Shown here piece by piece: positions 23,344 through 34,557 of a DNA stretch of 64,000 nt. The stretch comes from Isoetes taiwanensis. Its lineage: Eukaryota; Streptophyta; Lycopodiopsida; Isoetales; Isoetaceae. A program made the translations under genes and the position numbers. The DNA lies in assembly GCA_021234155.1 (NCBI GenBank), contig JAJEKV010000001.1, positions 14,248,356 through 14,312,355 of the forward strand, in the 5' to 3' direction. Below the pieces are notes generated by a model. It was given only the letters and a program-made list of their open reading frames with translations. It made no database searches and was not told the origin of the DNA. Each line of letters starts with the position of its first letter. Within the stretch, counting starts at the first letter, position 1.

Positions 23344-26300
23344 ATGGCGAGCCGTTTGAAAGAAGAGGAAAAGCTTGAGAAGATTATACGTGGGCTTACA
23401 AAGCTGAATGACAACCGTAGATGCATCAACTGCAACAGCTTGGTTAGTTTCTAGATCCTAGCTGTGGCTCCTGATTTGTGTCAATTGTACTTTCATTGTT
23501 GAGATATACATTATGCTTCATGTTGTATTTCTGATATTCTGTATTGTTATTACAGGGTCCTCAATATATCTGCACGACCTTTTCTACATTCGTTTGTATT
23601 TCTTGCAGTGGAATTCAGTAAGCCTAATATCAAAATCTACTATGTGTTTGAATTTTCTGTCGGTGGTATTTACTTTTCAATGTTGTTGTGTAGTCGGGAG
23701 TTCACACATCGAGTAAAGTCCATTTCAATGGCAAAATTCACTGCTGCAGAAGTAGCTGCGTTGCAAACTGGGGGCAATAAGGTAGATGCTTATACTGCAT
23801 TATTACAATGATGCGAATGTCGATTAAAATTTTGATGCATTTATTGCAGCAAGCACGAGAAATATATTTTAAAGATTGGGACTTAAGCAAGCAATCTTTA
23901 CCAGATAGCAGGTAACTTCTGGCCCGTTGATTTAAAACTATGAACATCTACACTGTTAATCTAACCTTATTTATCTCTCCTACTCATTCCTTGTAGTAAT
24001 CCAGAAAAGCTGAGAGATTTTATTAAAAGTGTATACGTACAACGTCGTTATACTGGAGAAAACAAAGGAAGAATGGTCGGTATCTTATTTATTTGACATG
24101 ACTGCATATTTGATCTTTGATAGGGCTGACATTCTCTGTTTGTGATAAAGAGTGACTACGATGACTCTTATGACACCAGAAGACCTGATAGTAGAAGCAA
24201 GTACAATCCTTCTCAAAGTCCTTCTTATGAAGATAATTACGATGACCGGCGAAGGACTTCTGTATCACGCCCCGATGCAGGAAGGCATGAAGATAGAGGC
24301 TACGATGACCGAACAGATTTTAAGAAGAGCCCAGGGAGGTTTGAATATAACACAGAGAGAAGGTCTGACTATAATACTGACAGATTTGGTGCTCGAGGTG
24401 ACGATAGAGATCGTCGTTTTGATGATCGAGATCATCGATATGAAGACCGTGATCGGCGCTTTGATGATTGGGATAGGCGCCCTGATGGCAGGGATAGGCG
24501 TCCTGATGACAGGGATAGGCGCTCTGATGACAGAGATAGGCGCCCTGACGAGAGAGATAGGAGATTTGAAGACCGAGACCGTCGTGTGGATGATAAGGGT
24601 AGGAGGCCTGATGAGCGGGAGTGGCGTAGTCAAACTCGTCAATATGATGATTCTGACAGACGGAGCAATCGAAGAACTGAAGCTAGTTCTCCTCCAATTC
24701 GGTCAGTTAGAGATATTCTTGGTGATGATGTGCCTAAGCTTCGGGTAATAGATGGCAAGCACACAAATGGTCGACATGAAGATGGAGGGAGCCCGCGGTC
24801 AACAAGCTCTCAGGTGCTGCTCAGGCAACCTTAGGTGTTGGCCAATATTTGCTTTTGCTCGTATTTTAATCCGAATTTTCTATTGCATAAATTGTAGGGT
24901 GACAGTTTCAAGGAGCCACAAACTCTACCACCTGCCCCATCTGCTAATGGGGATGCAGTTGCGGGTGCAGCAGCCATTCATAAACGAGGAAATTCTGGAA
25001 GTTTAATAGATTTCAGTGCAGAATCAGAAGAACCGGCAGCAATAACAACTCAGTTCGATCCATTCTCTACATCCAACCAGACAGCAGCAGGTGCAAGTGC
25101 AGCCTCTGCTCAGTTAGACTTTTTCGCTTCGTCCAATAATTCTACAGTTGCCATGGCTACACCGTTTGATCCTTTCTCCACACCTAATCAGGCAGCAGCA
25201 ACAGCTGCTACAACTGGCTGGGCGTCCTTCGACTCATCACCTGCAAAAGAACACCCTTTGGGACCTACTCAAATTCCTCTAGGATATCCATCTGCACCTG
25301 TCGGAGCTCAAAGTGATTTCGCTTCATTAAGTTACGTTCCTCCAGCACCCCAGGCCTCAGTTGGTTTTGCAGCCTTTATGGCACCAAATAGCATGGACCA
25401 GTGGAATGATACTCTGGCTGCTGACTCCAAACGAGTTGCAGATAATAATTTTGCAGCCCTAGGTGTTCAACAACCCAATCAACAAACTGCAGCAGATAAG
25501 GTTCAAATATTCTCTTACATGATGTGTATGCGATTACTGTGATGCAGTGAATCTAAATCTTTCCTGCATTATGTTGCAGTGGAACATTCTTTCTCATCAA
25601 CAATGGAATCCGCCCAGTATTCCTCAAACACAAACATTACAACCAACTTTACCAGAGTTGCAGAAGAGTATCCCAACATCTATCCCAGATGGTTCTAGGA
25701 AAGAACTCCCGGAGGTGTGTTCAGAGCTGAGGCCTGCAATTTGAGACATTGTGTATCTGTGTAAGAATATAAATTACTTATTTAAACTAAGATTCACATG
25801 CCTGTGATGTGTAGGATTTGTTTGTAATTCCTCCGCAGTCTTTTGGTTACATGGCTGTGGCTCCTCCAAACTATGGAATATCATATGTGATCCCGCAGCA
25901 GCCAACAATGCCAACAATGGTTTGTATACCACATCCAATCTATAGAAGCTCGCTTGTTTTATTATTATTCTTTTAAACGATCAACGGTACAATTTTTCTT
26001 TTTCAGGTTATGAACCCCCCATATAATCAGGCGTCAAAATCAAGAAATCCATTTGACCTTCCAGGGGATAGCAACCCCACCCAAAGCTTTGATGTAAGTC
26101 TGGAACCCATATTATCCCAGTTCTATGTAGATCCTGCATTTAACAGTGTCATAATGTGCAGTTTCCAAACATGGCTTCGCTTCAATCCAACTTGCCAAAT
26201 GCACCATATGGACCTGTTTCTGTACCAAAAATGGGGCCGGTTATGTCTTCTCAATGGATGCAAAGCGCTGCACCTCCAGCTTCTTTTCCTCCAGCTACAA

Positions 26301-27055
26301 TGCAAGGTATGCTGTTTAACTGATTATTAAGGATGGGAATTTTGTAATGTTTGGCCAGGGTATTGGGTTTGATAATGCAGTCATGAGTTGTTTTTATATA
26401 TGTATAGTAAAGTAATGCTTTAAATCAGGCAGCACTGCTTATTGTTTATTGTTCTCTGTTGCTAGGGGGTACGAGGGCATTCGTTCATCCATCTGCCCCA
26501 ACTTCAATGTAAGTTTAGATTATAGGCTACAAATCTATTGAATTGCAAAATTTTAGATTTTATTCCTGTATCTCGGCTCATGTCTCTCAGAGAAGCTCTT
26601 TATCTCTCAAGAGAGACGGGCATTGTTTAAAATGTAGAGAAAGGTAGTCCTACACATGCAGAAATAATGCTGATTGTATGACCATATGCATCCACTCTCA
26701 TTATTAGGTGATAAGCCAGACTTTCTAATATTTTAGTGATGCATATCATTGTACTTTCTTATCTGCACGTTATGCCCTTTGTGTAATTTTGTATTAGTGG
26801 CTGGCAGTAAGTGTGTGCAAAGTTGTGTATAGCTTTTGGTATTTTTTTGACCATATTGATTATCTTATTTACAGGCAGGGATATCCTCCAGTGTCTGGCA
26901 TGGGGCAAGATTCCATGGGTAATTTTTCCAATGGACAAGCTTTTAGCACAAATTCTGGGTTTTCAGCACATCCAGGACTTGGGAATTCTGGTTTTGGTGG
27001 CTCTTTCTCCTCTGAAAGCTCGGCGTATTCCTCAGCTGGGAATCCATTTGGTTAA
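23344..27055 (+). CDS. AGD14: ArfGAP-domain protein, AGD14 type
   Basis: Thirteen exons: 23344-23442, 23556-23617, 23694-23781, 23850-23911, 23997-24075, 24151-24813, 24898-25500, 25580-25714, 25815-25919, 26007-26093, 26162-26306, 26466-26508 and 26875-27055. They join in frame to about 783 residues. Residues 1-130 are an ArfGAP domain: MASRLKEEEKLEKIIRGL, then the zinc finger CINC-x16-CISC followed by SGIHR with the arginine finger, then FTHRVKSISMAKFTAAEVAA and YVQRRYTGENKG. Such domains stimulate GTP hydrolysis by Arf GTPases in vesicle traffic. Residues about 210-290 are an Arg/Asp repeat region. The C-terminal half is rich in Gln, Pro, Ala, Asn and Phe, with FDPFSTPNQ-type and NPFG motifs as in AGD14/AGD15-type proteins. 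The acceptor before exon 6 (aag) is the weakest; all other junctions are clear. Confidence 0.93.
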
Positions 27056-27560
27056 TAGCGGGTGGTTTGCTTTGCTATTAATTGGGTTCTATCATCCTTC
27101 GGACCAAAGTGCAGATTGTCTGTATGCAACATATTGTTGATAGTTTATGATGGCTGCAACAAAGATGTATAATGGTCAGTCAGCATGATGAAAGGCATTC
27201 TTTTTACTATTATGTATGAGGTGTGAACAGTGAAGGTGATCAATCTTACAATGGTACCACAGTATAAATCTCAGTCACAGGCAGGTCAGGGTGAATGACC
27301 TTGTGGTGATATCTGGACTTGAGATGCTAAATATTGTAAAGTGGCATGAGTATACACGGAGGATAAGGAATAAGCATGGTGGTACATCTCTTATGTTATG
27401 CATATTAACCAGTGCTTGCCGGATCAGTTGTGACTGCTGCTGATGAAGTGGCAGCTTGATTTTAGTGCAGTGTGTTTCCATGAATAAAATTCTGGGATTA
27501 TGTATGTTCTGATCAAGGTGACATGATCATATAGAATTTATAAGGAAAATGAAATTCGTT
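27056..27560 (+). other. 3' flank of the ArfGAP gene with poly(A) signal
   Basis: The stop codon is TAA at 27053-27055. An AATAAA hexamer at 27483-27488 is the best candidate polyadenylation signal and would give a 3' untranslated region of about 450 bases. Confidence 0.45.
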
Positions 27561-27690
27561 GATCTATGTTTATATCACCACTTTTGTCGAAGCAGCTATT
27601 GGTCTTATAAATTGTTTTGTCTGGATTATGTCTTTGAAGGACAATGTGATGTTAAGGTCGTGAGGGAAATTGACAATCACAGAACCCAGA

Positions 27691-27764
27691 AGTGGTAAAA
27701 GACCCATAATCATAATAAAATGGTAAAAGTGGTAAAAGACCCATAATCATAATAAAATGGTAAA
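27691..27764 (+). repeat. 37-bp tandem duplication
   Basis: The unit starting agtggtaaaagacccataat occurs twice head to tail (27691 and 27728). The core 'aagtggtaaaag' recurs at about 29713 and 29751, suggesting a wider repeat family. Confidence 0.8.
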
Positions 27765-29927
27765 AGGATAAAAAATACAAGAAATTTATCGCGCAAAGCC
27801 GTCGCGAACATTTCTCTTTCTCGACCCTATGTGTGTATAGAAGTGAGTCTTGCATGTTGGATATAGCAGTTGCATAAAATTATTCAAATAAATATTTGCA
27901 CATATATTGAAGAAGAAAAGGATAGTGTTACTCGAAGGGATAGTACTTTGTCCAATCCAAGAACCAATTGGAGAAGAAAAGGATAGTGTTACTCCAAAGG
28001 ATAGTACTTAAGATTTTGTATATGAGTGATGATGCTCATGTGGTAGTCTATATATGCGATTAAGAAGACCATAATTAAGGAAATCAGAGTGTTTGCACTA
28101 ACAGAAGCTCGTGGATATGGATGCATTCTTGGGCTTTTTCGTTTATTGCAACTCTGGCAAGCATTGTTCTGATTGAATCAGAAACCCAATCCCAATGTTA
28201 GCTGAGAAATAGAAAGGCCCTTAGACAAATGTTGAACAATTTGTATCATTTGATCTTCCCAGTCTGCTTGCAAAGTAAGACACACATTTTTCAAGTAGGG
28301 ATTATTGTACGTAGCACTCAAAGCATTTGTTTTAACGATATTTAATTGACCAATTAAGATTTGAGGATAAAAGTGCTCCTATCATTTCAAAATGTTGTGT
28401 AAGCTGTGACAGCCTTGCAGCAGGCTCTAGAACCGTTGTGGAGAGCAGAGTCTGGCAGAAGGCCCAATGGACTATTTGAGGTCTTCACATCTCATGCAAA
28501 TTTAACCCAGTTTGTTCTTCAAAATCCCAGTATCCCAAGATCATGGAAATTTTGTTCAGGTTCTTCTGTTTCTTCTGTGCATTCTTCTGTTTCTTCTGTG
28601 CAGTGCTTTTAGTGCAACAAAGACCCAGCCGTGTAGAATCCGAGTTCTTTTGAAGAGTAATTGTTAATAGTGCCGATACTATCACAACTTTAAGTGCCAA
28701 TATTCAAATTTCGGCCTGTACAGAAGTACATTTAGTCAAGAACTTCTTCAAAACCAGGAGTTTTCTTCAATTCCGGCCAAGTCGGCCTGGGCCAGCAAAA
28801 TCGACCTGTTTCTGGCCCAATTCCTTCACAATTAAAGACCTGGCTTCTGCTTAAGTAAATTTCAACCAAGAATCAACCGCCTTCTGCAAGAATCCGGCCC
28901 TATTTTCTCTGATTCAAACCCTAGCATGTATAAATTTCCTTAAGTCGGCCAGTTTCGGCCTCTTCAAAGACAATGCTGGAGGAAGGAAGAAAAGTTCAAA
29001 AGGGATCTGTAAAAGGTGGGGACTACGATTGCTTAAGTCTGATTATTGTGAAGCAAACCATCGCTTGGAGACAATTGCCAGTCCGACCTCTGTAACCTGC
29101 CATGCAAATCGATTGGGTTCTCGAAATTCGGCATCTTGCTTCTGAATTCGGCCACCAAGCTTTTTGAATCTAGTTTTGCCTCAGTCTTCAATAGAAATCC
29201 ATTCTTTCTGCCAGTCGACCTCTGTCTTATGATTATCCATAGCCTTGGTTTCTCACTTTGAAAAGAACTCTAATGTTTGCTTTAGGTGATATAAATCCAT
29301 TTTGATGGTAAAACTCTGCCTTTGGTTGATGGTCGGAGCCAGTCGGATGAGGTAAAAACTGGCCCTCGTTGGTCCAATCCGGCGCAAACATCTTCTAATC
29401 TAGCGGAATGGCGCTGCATCTGGATTGTTGCAGAGAACCACGAAAAGAAAAAGAATAAATGAAGCTTTGTGTCGGCCTTGCCTGAGGCAGACCCCAGAAA
29501 TATTAGCTATGGAAAAAATAAAAATTCGAAATTTGATGTATCATTATATATGGTTTGATAAATAACATTTATCGTTAAGTTATATGGTAATCTTAAGTAT
29601 AAACTTCCACTAATTAGAATGTTATAATGAATTATTCTGCTGGAATTGCAATGGAGATTCTGTACGGCTCCTTCATAATCAAGTGAACCAATCAAATTTT
29701 GTCTGCTCAGAAGTGGTAAAAGAACTTTCAATAAGGCCTTAGTCTAACTTGAAGTGGTAAAAGACTTTTTTCAATGACCATAAGATCTCTAGTCATGTTT
29801 TACATTTCCATAAATACAAGCAACGTTTAGAGAAATCACTAAATAGCTAACACAAAACAATTATCTAAGAAATGGCCAATCCAACCCTTCAATTATTGCC
29901 TTAAAAAATCTAACCCAACCTATCCAG
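27765..29927. other. Repeat-derived intergenic region, no gene recognised
   Basis: No coding region is supported. From about 28740 to 29470 the text is unusually rich in 'tcggcc' and 'ccggcc' words ('aagtcggcctgggcc', 'gtcggccagtttcggcc', 'attcggcc'). Related wording occurs at 34200-34460, so both may be leaders or LTR parts of one retroelement family. A duplicated 'tcttctgtttcttctgtgca' lies at about 28561-28603. Confidence 0.4.
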
Positions 29928-30166
29928 TTGGTAATTGAAGTTTACCACAAGAGAAAGGGAAGTTTATGCTATTTATGGCGTGAGATCTTATGGCTTCAAG
30001 ATTTTTAAATGCTTAAATTTTTGTAGCTTTTTTTTCTCAACATGGTTTGGCAATTGAAGTTTACCACAAGATAAAGCGAAGTTTATGCTATTTATGGCGT
30101 GAGATCTTATGGCTTCAAAATTTTGAAATGCTTAAATTTTGTAGATTTTTTTCTCAACATGGGTTG
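29928..30166 (+). repeat. Tandem duplication, 119-bp unit
   Basis: Two head-to-tail copies begin at 29928 and 30047 ('attgaagtttaccacaaga', 'gaagtttatgctatttatgg', 'cgtgagatcttatggcttca'). They differ at few positions, so the duplication is fairly recent. The open reading seen across it has no recognised domain. Confidence 0.85.
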
Positions 30167-30729
30167 GCGATTGTAACAACAAATTTTTTGTCAGATTTGG
30201 ACAAATTGTTATCCTTTGTTCGTCTTCTGATGCGAGAAAATAAGTGGAAAAAATCCAGATCTACCCTCCAAGTTTACAAATATTTCAAAAATACCTCTAA
30301 AAACAGGGTATTTGGCTCAAATGACAATAACTCTCTTGCGAGCCATTAACTAAAAAGGTGCCCTTCATGAAACTTATAAGTGAGAGTAAGGGTTGATATT
30401 CGTGCAGGGCGTCCACCGGTAGGCTCGGACCGTTGGATTTCCAACGATCATTAGACGCAACTCATTTTTTAGTAAGTTTTAGTTAATATTTGTTTCAAAT
30501 ACACAATTTACCCAAAGGTTGTGAGGTGCATTATACACATGTACAGTACACATATATTGGCATATGTATTTGGGGCTCCTCACCAACTGTTGGACGCCCA
30601 GCACAAATCTCAGCAAAAACAAACTGGAGGTGTGTTTGGGGAGGGTTAGTTTAATAGTTCAAAATCCACGCATTTTAGCATTTCCACTGTGAGGCCATAT
30701 AAGTCCGCAGTCTTATTATTTGATATCTT

Positions 30730-31077
30730 CTACAGCGCTACCATGACTTCTTGTCTGCTGATACATGGTGTTTGCCCTCTTTCTGACGCGATTATTGGTG
30801 CTGCCCCTGTCTTATACAGTCGCTCTAAGTACTGTTCCCAATCAATCCCCTTCAGGTCATATGTCCTATCGGTTCCATTGTTTTGTCCTGCTTTTCTGCC
30901 TTTTATTCCTGTCCAAATTCGTTTCGGTTGTTTCTTTAAGATCCCTACAAGATCCCATTGACGTTGCAGCATATTCCTGTTTCTTTTTGCCTTTAGCATT
31001 TTCAGATATATTGCTCTCTCCTCTCCATATTTCACTGTTCCCTTTTTTGTTTGACCTTCCTTTTCTGTTCGCTGCAC
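30730..31077 (-). pseudogene. LINE fragment upstream of the reverse transcriptase (minus strand)
   Basis: An open minus-strand frame includes KKQPKRIWTGIKGRKAGQ and LKGIDWEQYLERLYKTGAA. This pattern (Lys/Arg-rich stretch, aromatic 'x-W-x-G-x-K', then a 'W..Y...LY' block) resembles the linker between endonuclease and reverse transcriptase in plant LINE ORF2. Neither catalytic domain is next to it, so it is a fragment. The assignment rests on pattern, not alignment. Confidence 0.4.
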
Positions 31078-31099
31078 TCCTCATCATACCATGAACTCA

Positions 31100-32280
31100 G
31101 ACAGCCAATTAATATAAGTACATCTCAAAAGCAAATAAGTAGTGGTTTCGTAATATCAACTAGATTTTCTTAAAAAACCTTTAGGTTGAAAGATGCCCAT
31201 CACTATGTTGAGTTCAATAAGGACTCTTCTTGGAGTAAAGATGCAAAGTGCTTGCTGAAACATGGCTTATGCCACTTGAGGTGGAAGCTTTATACCAAGC
31301 AATTGTATATGTTAGGAAGGTGCGGGCAACCAAAAGAGAAGGATTACCAGGACTTGCTATGGACAACAATGTACATAAAGGTTGGTATGTTGATTTCTTA
31401 AAATGTTAAGTAAATGGGATATTAGCTTTGATCAGATCCCAACTAATTCTAAACATGTGAAGCAGTAATGGTTTTAGTGGTACTATATCGTAATATGGGT
31501 ATCGCTATTTTAGCGATAATCTTATACTCGAAACTTTTTTGGAAAGCGATAAATTTTGTCCATTTAAGAATTTTGGTAGTGCATGTGGCGATAAATATTA
31601 ATCATTAAATATCTGTTTAGTACTTTTGACGATGTCTAAAATCTTATCATAGTATTGTTGTCATGAATGTAACATAATGACACATATAAGTGCCACTAAC
31701 TAATGTTATAAGCTCCCATTTTGTTTTGGTGATTAACGAGAGTACTATTTTCTCCAATGACTTTGTATCCCATGGTAAAGACATCAAATGGTATGGCTTT
31801 ATTATGTTCTATAGACATTTAAGACTTTGGGTATTGTACAATTCAAAATTCAAAACTTCCAAATCTATACTCCCTAGCTATATAGAATTGATAACTATGT
31901 GTACTTTAAGTAGGCGATTTGTTTGAGATTTAAGAATTGAGATTATTGATAAAGAGGAAAAAAAGCTCCTTCACTAAGTCTATATAGTTGGTGAATGTAG
32001 TACAAGAGGGAAGGCTTCTCCAAAAAAAATTGGTGAATTAATCTTATTTTACTGAAGGAAACCTACTAAGCATAGTCCAAAATTTTCAAAAATCCAAAAA
32101 TATAGCAATTTTGCGATAAATAGCTACTAAAATCAACCTGATGTGAAGGGATCTGTGTATCAAAGAGCACGAGAGACATTGTGGTATGACGCTGGATCCA
32201 AATCTATGTCTTATAAAGCACTGTTTAATCCTTCGTTGCAAGAGGCGCCTTAGTTAAATCAAGTAAGCCCCAATTAGTAG
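31100..32280. other. AT-rich intergenic region, no gene recognised
   Basis: Short open frames occur but none has a recognisable domain. A 71-codon frame at 31186-31401 (+) ends at a GT and could be an exon relic, without further support. Confidence 0.4.
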
Positions 32281-32281
32281 A

Positions 32282-32554
32282 ATGAGACTCAAATCACATT
32301 ATTTAGAGGTTGAGGTAGGAAGATGGGGAAACATTCTCCGAGATTTTAGGTTGTGCAAAACTTATGACAAAGAAATCGTGGAGGATGAGGAACATTTTTT
32401 ACTGCATTGTCTGGCATACCACGATCTTAGGGTCAAATATGGTCTTGAAGGTATTATTTTGGAGGATTTATTTACAACAGTAACTGCATCAGCAATAGGA
32501 AATTTCATTGTTGAGGCCCTTTTAAGAAGAGAGAATTATATAATGCACTTTTAG
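32282..32554 (+). pseudogene. C-terminal end of a LINE ORF2
   Basis: The frame contains MRLKSHYLEVEVGRWGNI and VEDEEHFLLHCLAYHDLR. The 'EDEEHFLLHC..Y..LR' pattern is the zinc-binding C-terminal region of many plant and animal LINE ORF2 proteins. It stops at 32552-32554 and about ten bases later a long GATA microsatellite begins, the position where a LINE 3' tail should be. Confidence 0.55.
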
Positions 32555-32563
32555 TTGATTATG

Positions 32564-32665
<102 letters not shown>

Positions 32666-32780
32666 TATTTTAACGTCACACCACTAGGCATTACTTAGTT
32701 ATGACATTGTATAGATTTTGTTTTTTTGGATACGTCTCATAGATCTTGATGGTCTGGTAGACAGAATTAATAAAATTTAT

Positions 32781-32814
32781 CCCTCCCTCCCTCCCTCCCT
32801 CCCTCCCTCCCTCA
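32781..32814 (+). repeat. (CCCT)n microsatellite
   Basis: About eight units of ccct follow 'taataaaatttat', which looks like the 3' end of another non-LTR element. Confidence 0.95.
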
Positions 32815-32848
32815 TAGATTGTATGAGAAAGTGCTTGTCTAGCTTTCT

Positions 32849-33562
32849 ATGTCGTTTAAGACCGAGGTCTCGGATATGATTGAGAGTAATGTTGGTGTGA
32901 AGAAAGGATGCCCACCTTCACCTGCTATATTTGGGCTATTTATTGATGGTCTTGAAGATTGGTTACATGGTCATTATAAGGGAGGCACAGAGCTTTATGG
33001 GTATGTCATTCAACTTCTATTATATGCTGACGACATTGTCCTTTCTGCATGGTGTATATGCAGCAGGTACTTGATCTTCTGGCTATCTTTTGTGATAGAA
33101 CAGGTATGTAAATCAACCTGGATAAAACTCGCATTATGATTGTTGGGGCACTTAAGCAGGCATAGGGTTTTATGTATCAAGGAAGGATGGTGAAGACATG
33201 TGATACTTATAAGTATTTGGGCAACCATTATGAGCCAAAATCACAGATGGCATGCGGCAATAGCTCAGCGAGTAGAATGTGGCTAGAAAGCTTTATATTC
33301 CATGCAAATAGTGTGCAGGAAAACCCACACTTGGGCATGGTCTATGAAAGAGACTCTTTATGGTGCATTGGTCCAGAGTGCCATACTATATGGCTATGAG
33401 ATTTGGGGACCGGTCATCTCCCAAGCTCTATGGTATGATATTGAATTGGTGCAGAAGAAATTTATCCGACTAGAACTCGGGATAAAGGCACAAATGCCTT
33501 ATCCAATGATGTTGACCGAATGTGATCTCTTACCTTTGGAGAGTGAGGCACTGATCCTATAA
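32849..33562 (+). pseudogene. LINE reverse transcriptase relic (plus strand)
   Basis: The first frame carries GVKKGCPPSPAIFGLFIDGLE and LLLYADDIVLSA, the reverse transcriptase motifs around the catalytic YADD. After a frameshift come TCDTYKYLGNHYE and ILYGYEIWGPVISQALW followed by ELVQKKFIRLELGIK. The same order occurs in the minus-strand relic at 12424-13380. Stops at about 33139, 33165 and 33399 break the frame, and both ends are missing. Confidence 0.75.
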
Positions 33563-34541
33563 CAAACCCAATGGCTTGACCTGCCTCGGTATATTTATGA
33601 AGACATATAGATGCTTGGTACTAATTGAAGTTACCTCAATAGTTAGAAGTTAAGTTGCAAATGAGTAGCAAGGTTGCCTTGGGGCATGATATTAGTATTT
33701 GAAGTTAGAATAATATTTTAAATATAAGTTAGATGGTCATAAATAGTTTTTGTATTTGGTGAGCACAATTAAATAGAATGCCCAAATCATGCCTTTGTTG
33801 AGGTGATCGAACATCCAAATTGGGCTGATTCGTGCATGCCATGAGCGATTCCAGGCTCTAGCACAACATACGAGCATCTGGCAGCATGCAGATTAGCTTT
33901 CCCAGTACTCCCCATAAACCTATATAAGTAAAGAATAGAGCTTGCAAATGACCATTGCCGCAGTAGCTTGAGGATTGAAGCGATCGGAAGCTAAGCAAGG
34001 AAGGAGAAGGAGTCCAAAACATCTATAATCAGGTGGGGATTTGATGCGTGTTTAGAGTTTGTTGTATTACTGTGCATTCGAGTGTTTAAACCAGATTACT
34101 AGGAAGCATCACGAAGTAGATGCCATCGTCTGTGAGCCAACTTCCAGCCTGTATTTATAATCTGTCATGCTAATAGATTTGTGATTCCAAATCTGGCAGA
34201 CCTCTGATTGAATTCGGCCATCAAGTCATGTGAACCCAAGCATGCTTGATCTTCTGTAAAAACCGTCCTTCTGCTTGTCTATCTCCTCTGCCTTGGTATA
34301 ATCTGTAGCTCCACCTTCTCAATCTAATTCTACTACAGAGATAGCCTTTGTGGGGTAAATCTGTCCCTATGATGAACCCTTGTCTCGGGCGAGTTGGCAA
34401 AATCGGTCGGCCAGGGAAAAGGCGGCTGCTGTTGAACGCTTGGACGCCGTGGTCTTCTGTTACAGATTAATGCTCTTGAGGGGGATACCAGGGTCTTGTA
34501 TCCCTAGACTTTTGAAAGAGAAATTAAAGCCTAATCTTCAA
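33563..34541. other. Non-coding region, probable retroelement leader or LTR parts
   Basis: No gene is supported. The part from 34200 on has 'attcggccatcaag', 'ccgtccttctgcttg' and 'aatcggtcggccaggg', related in wording to 28740-29470. A LINE inserted into this region at 34542-34557, and the interrupted sequence resumes at 37450. Confidence 0.4.
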
Positions 34542-34557
34542 ATCTTAAAAGTATTTT
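34542..34557. repeat. Target site duplication (left) of the 5'-truncated LINE
   Basis: ATCTTAAAAGTATTTT is repeated exactly at 37434-37449. A 16-bp duplication is typical of target-primed reverse transcription. Confidence 0.9.

Noticed and set aside
24152-24748. Long alternative frames (plus and minus) over the Arg/Asp repeat of the ArfGAP gene
   Set aside because: Repetitive sequence keeps other frames open; the spliced ArfGAP frame explains the region.
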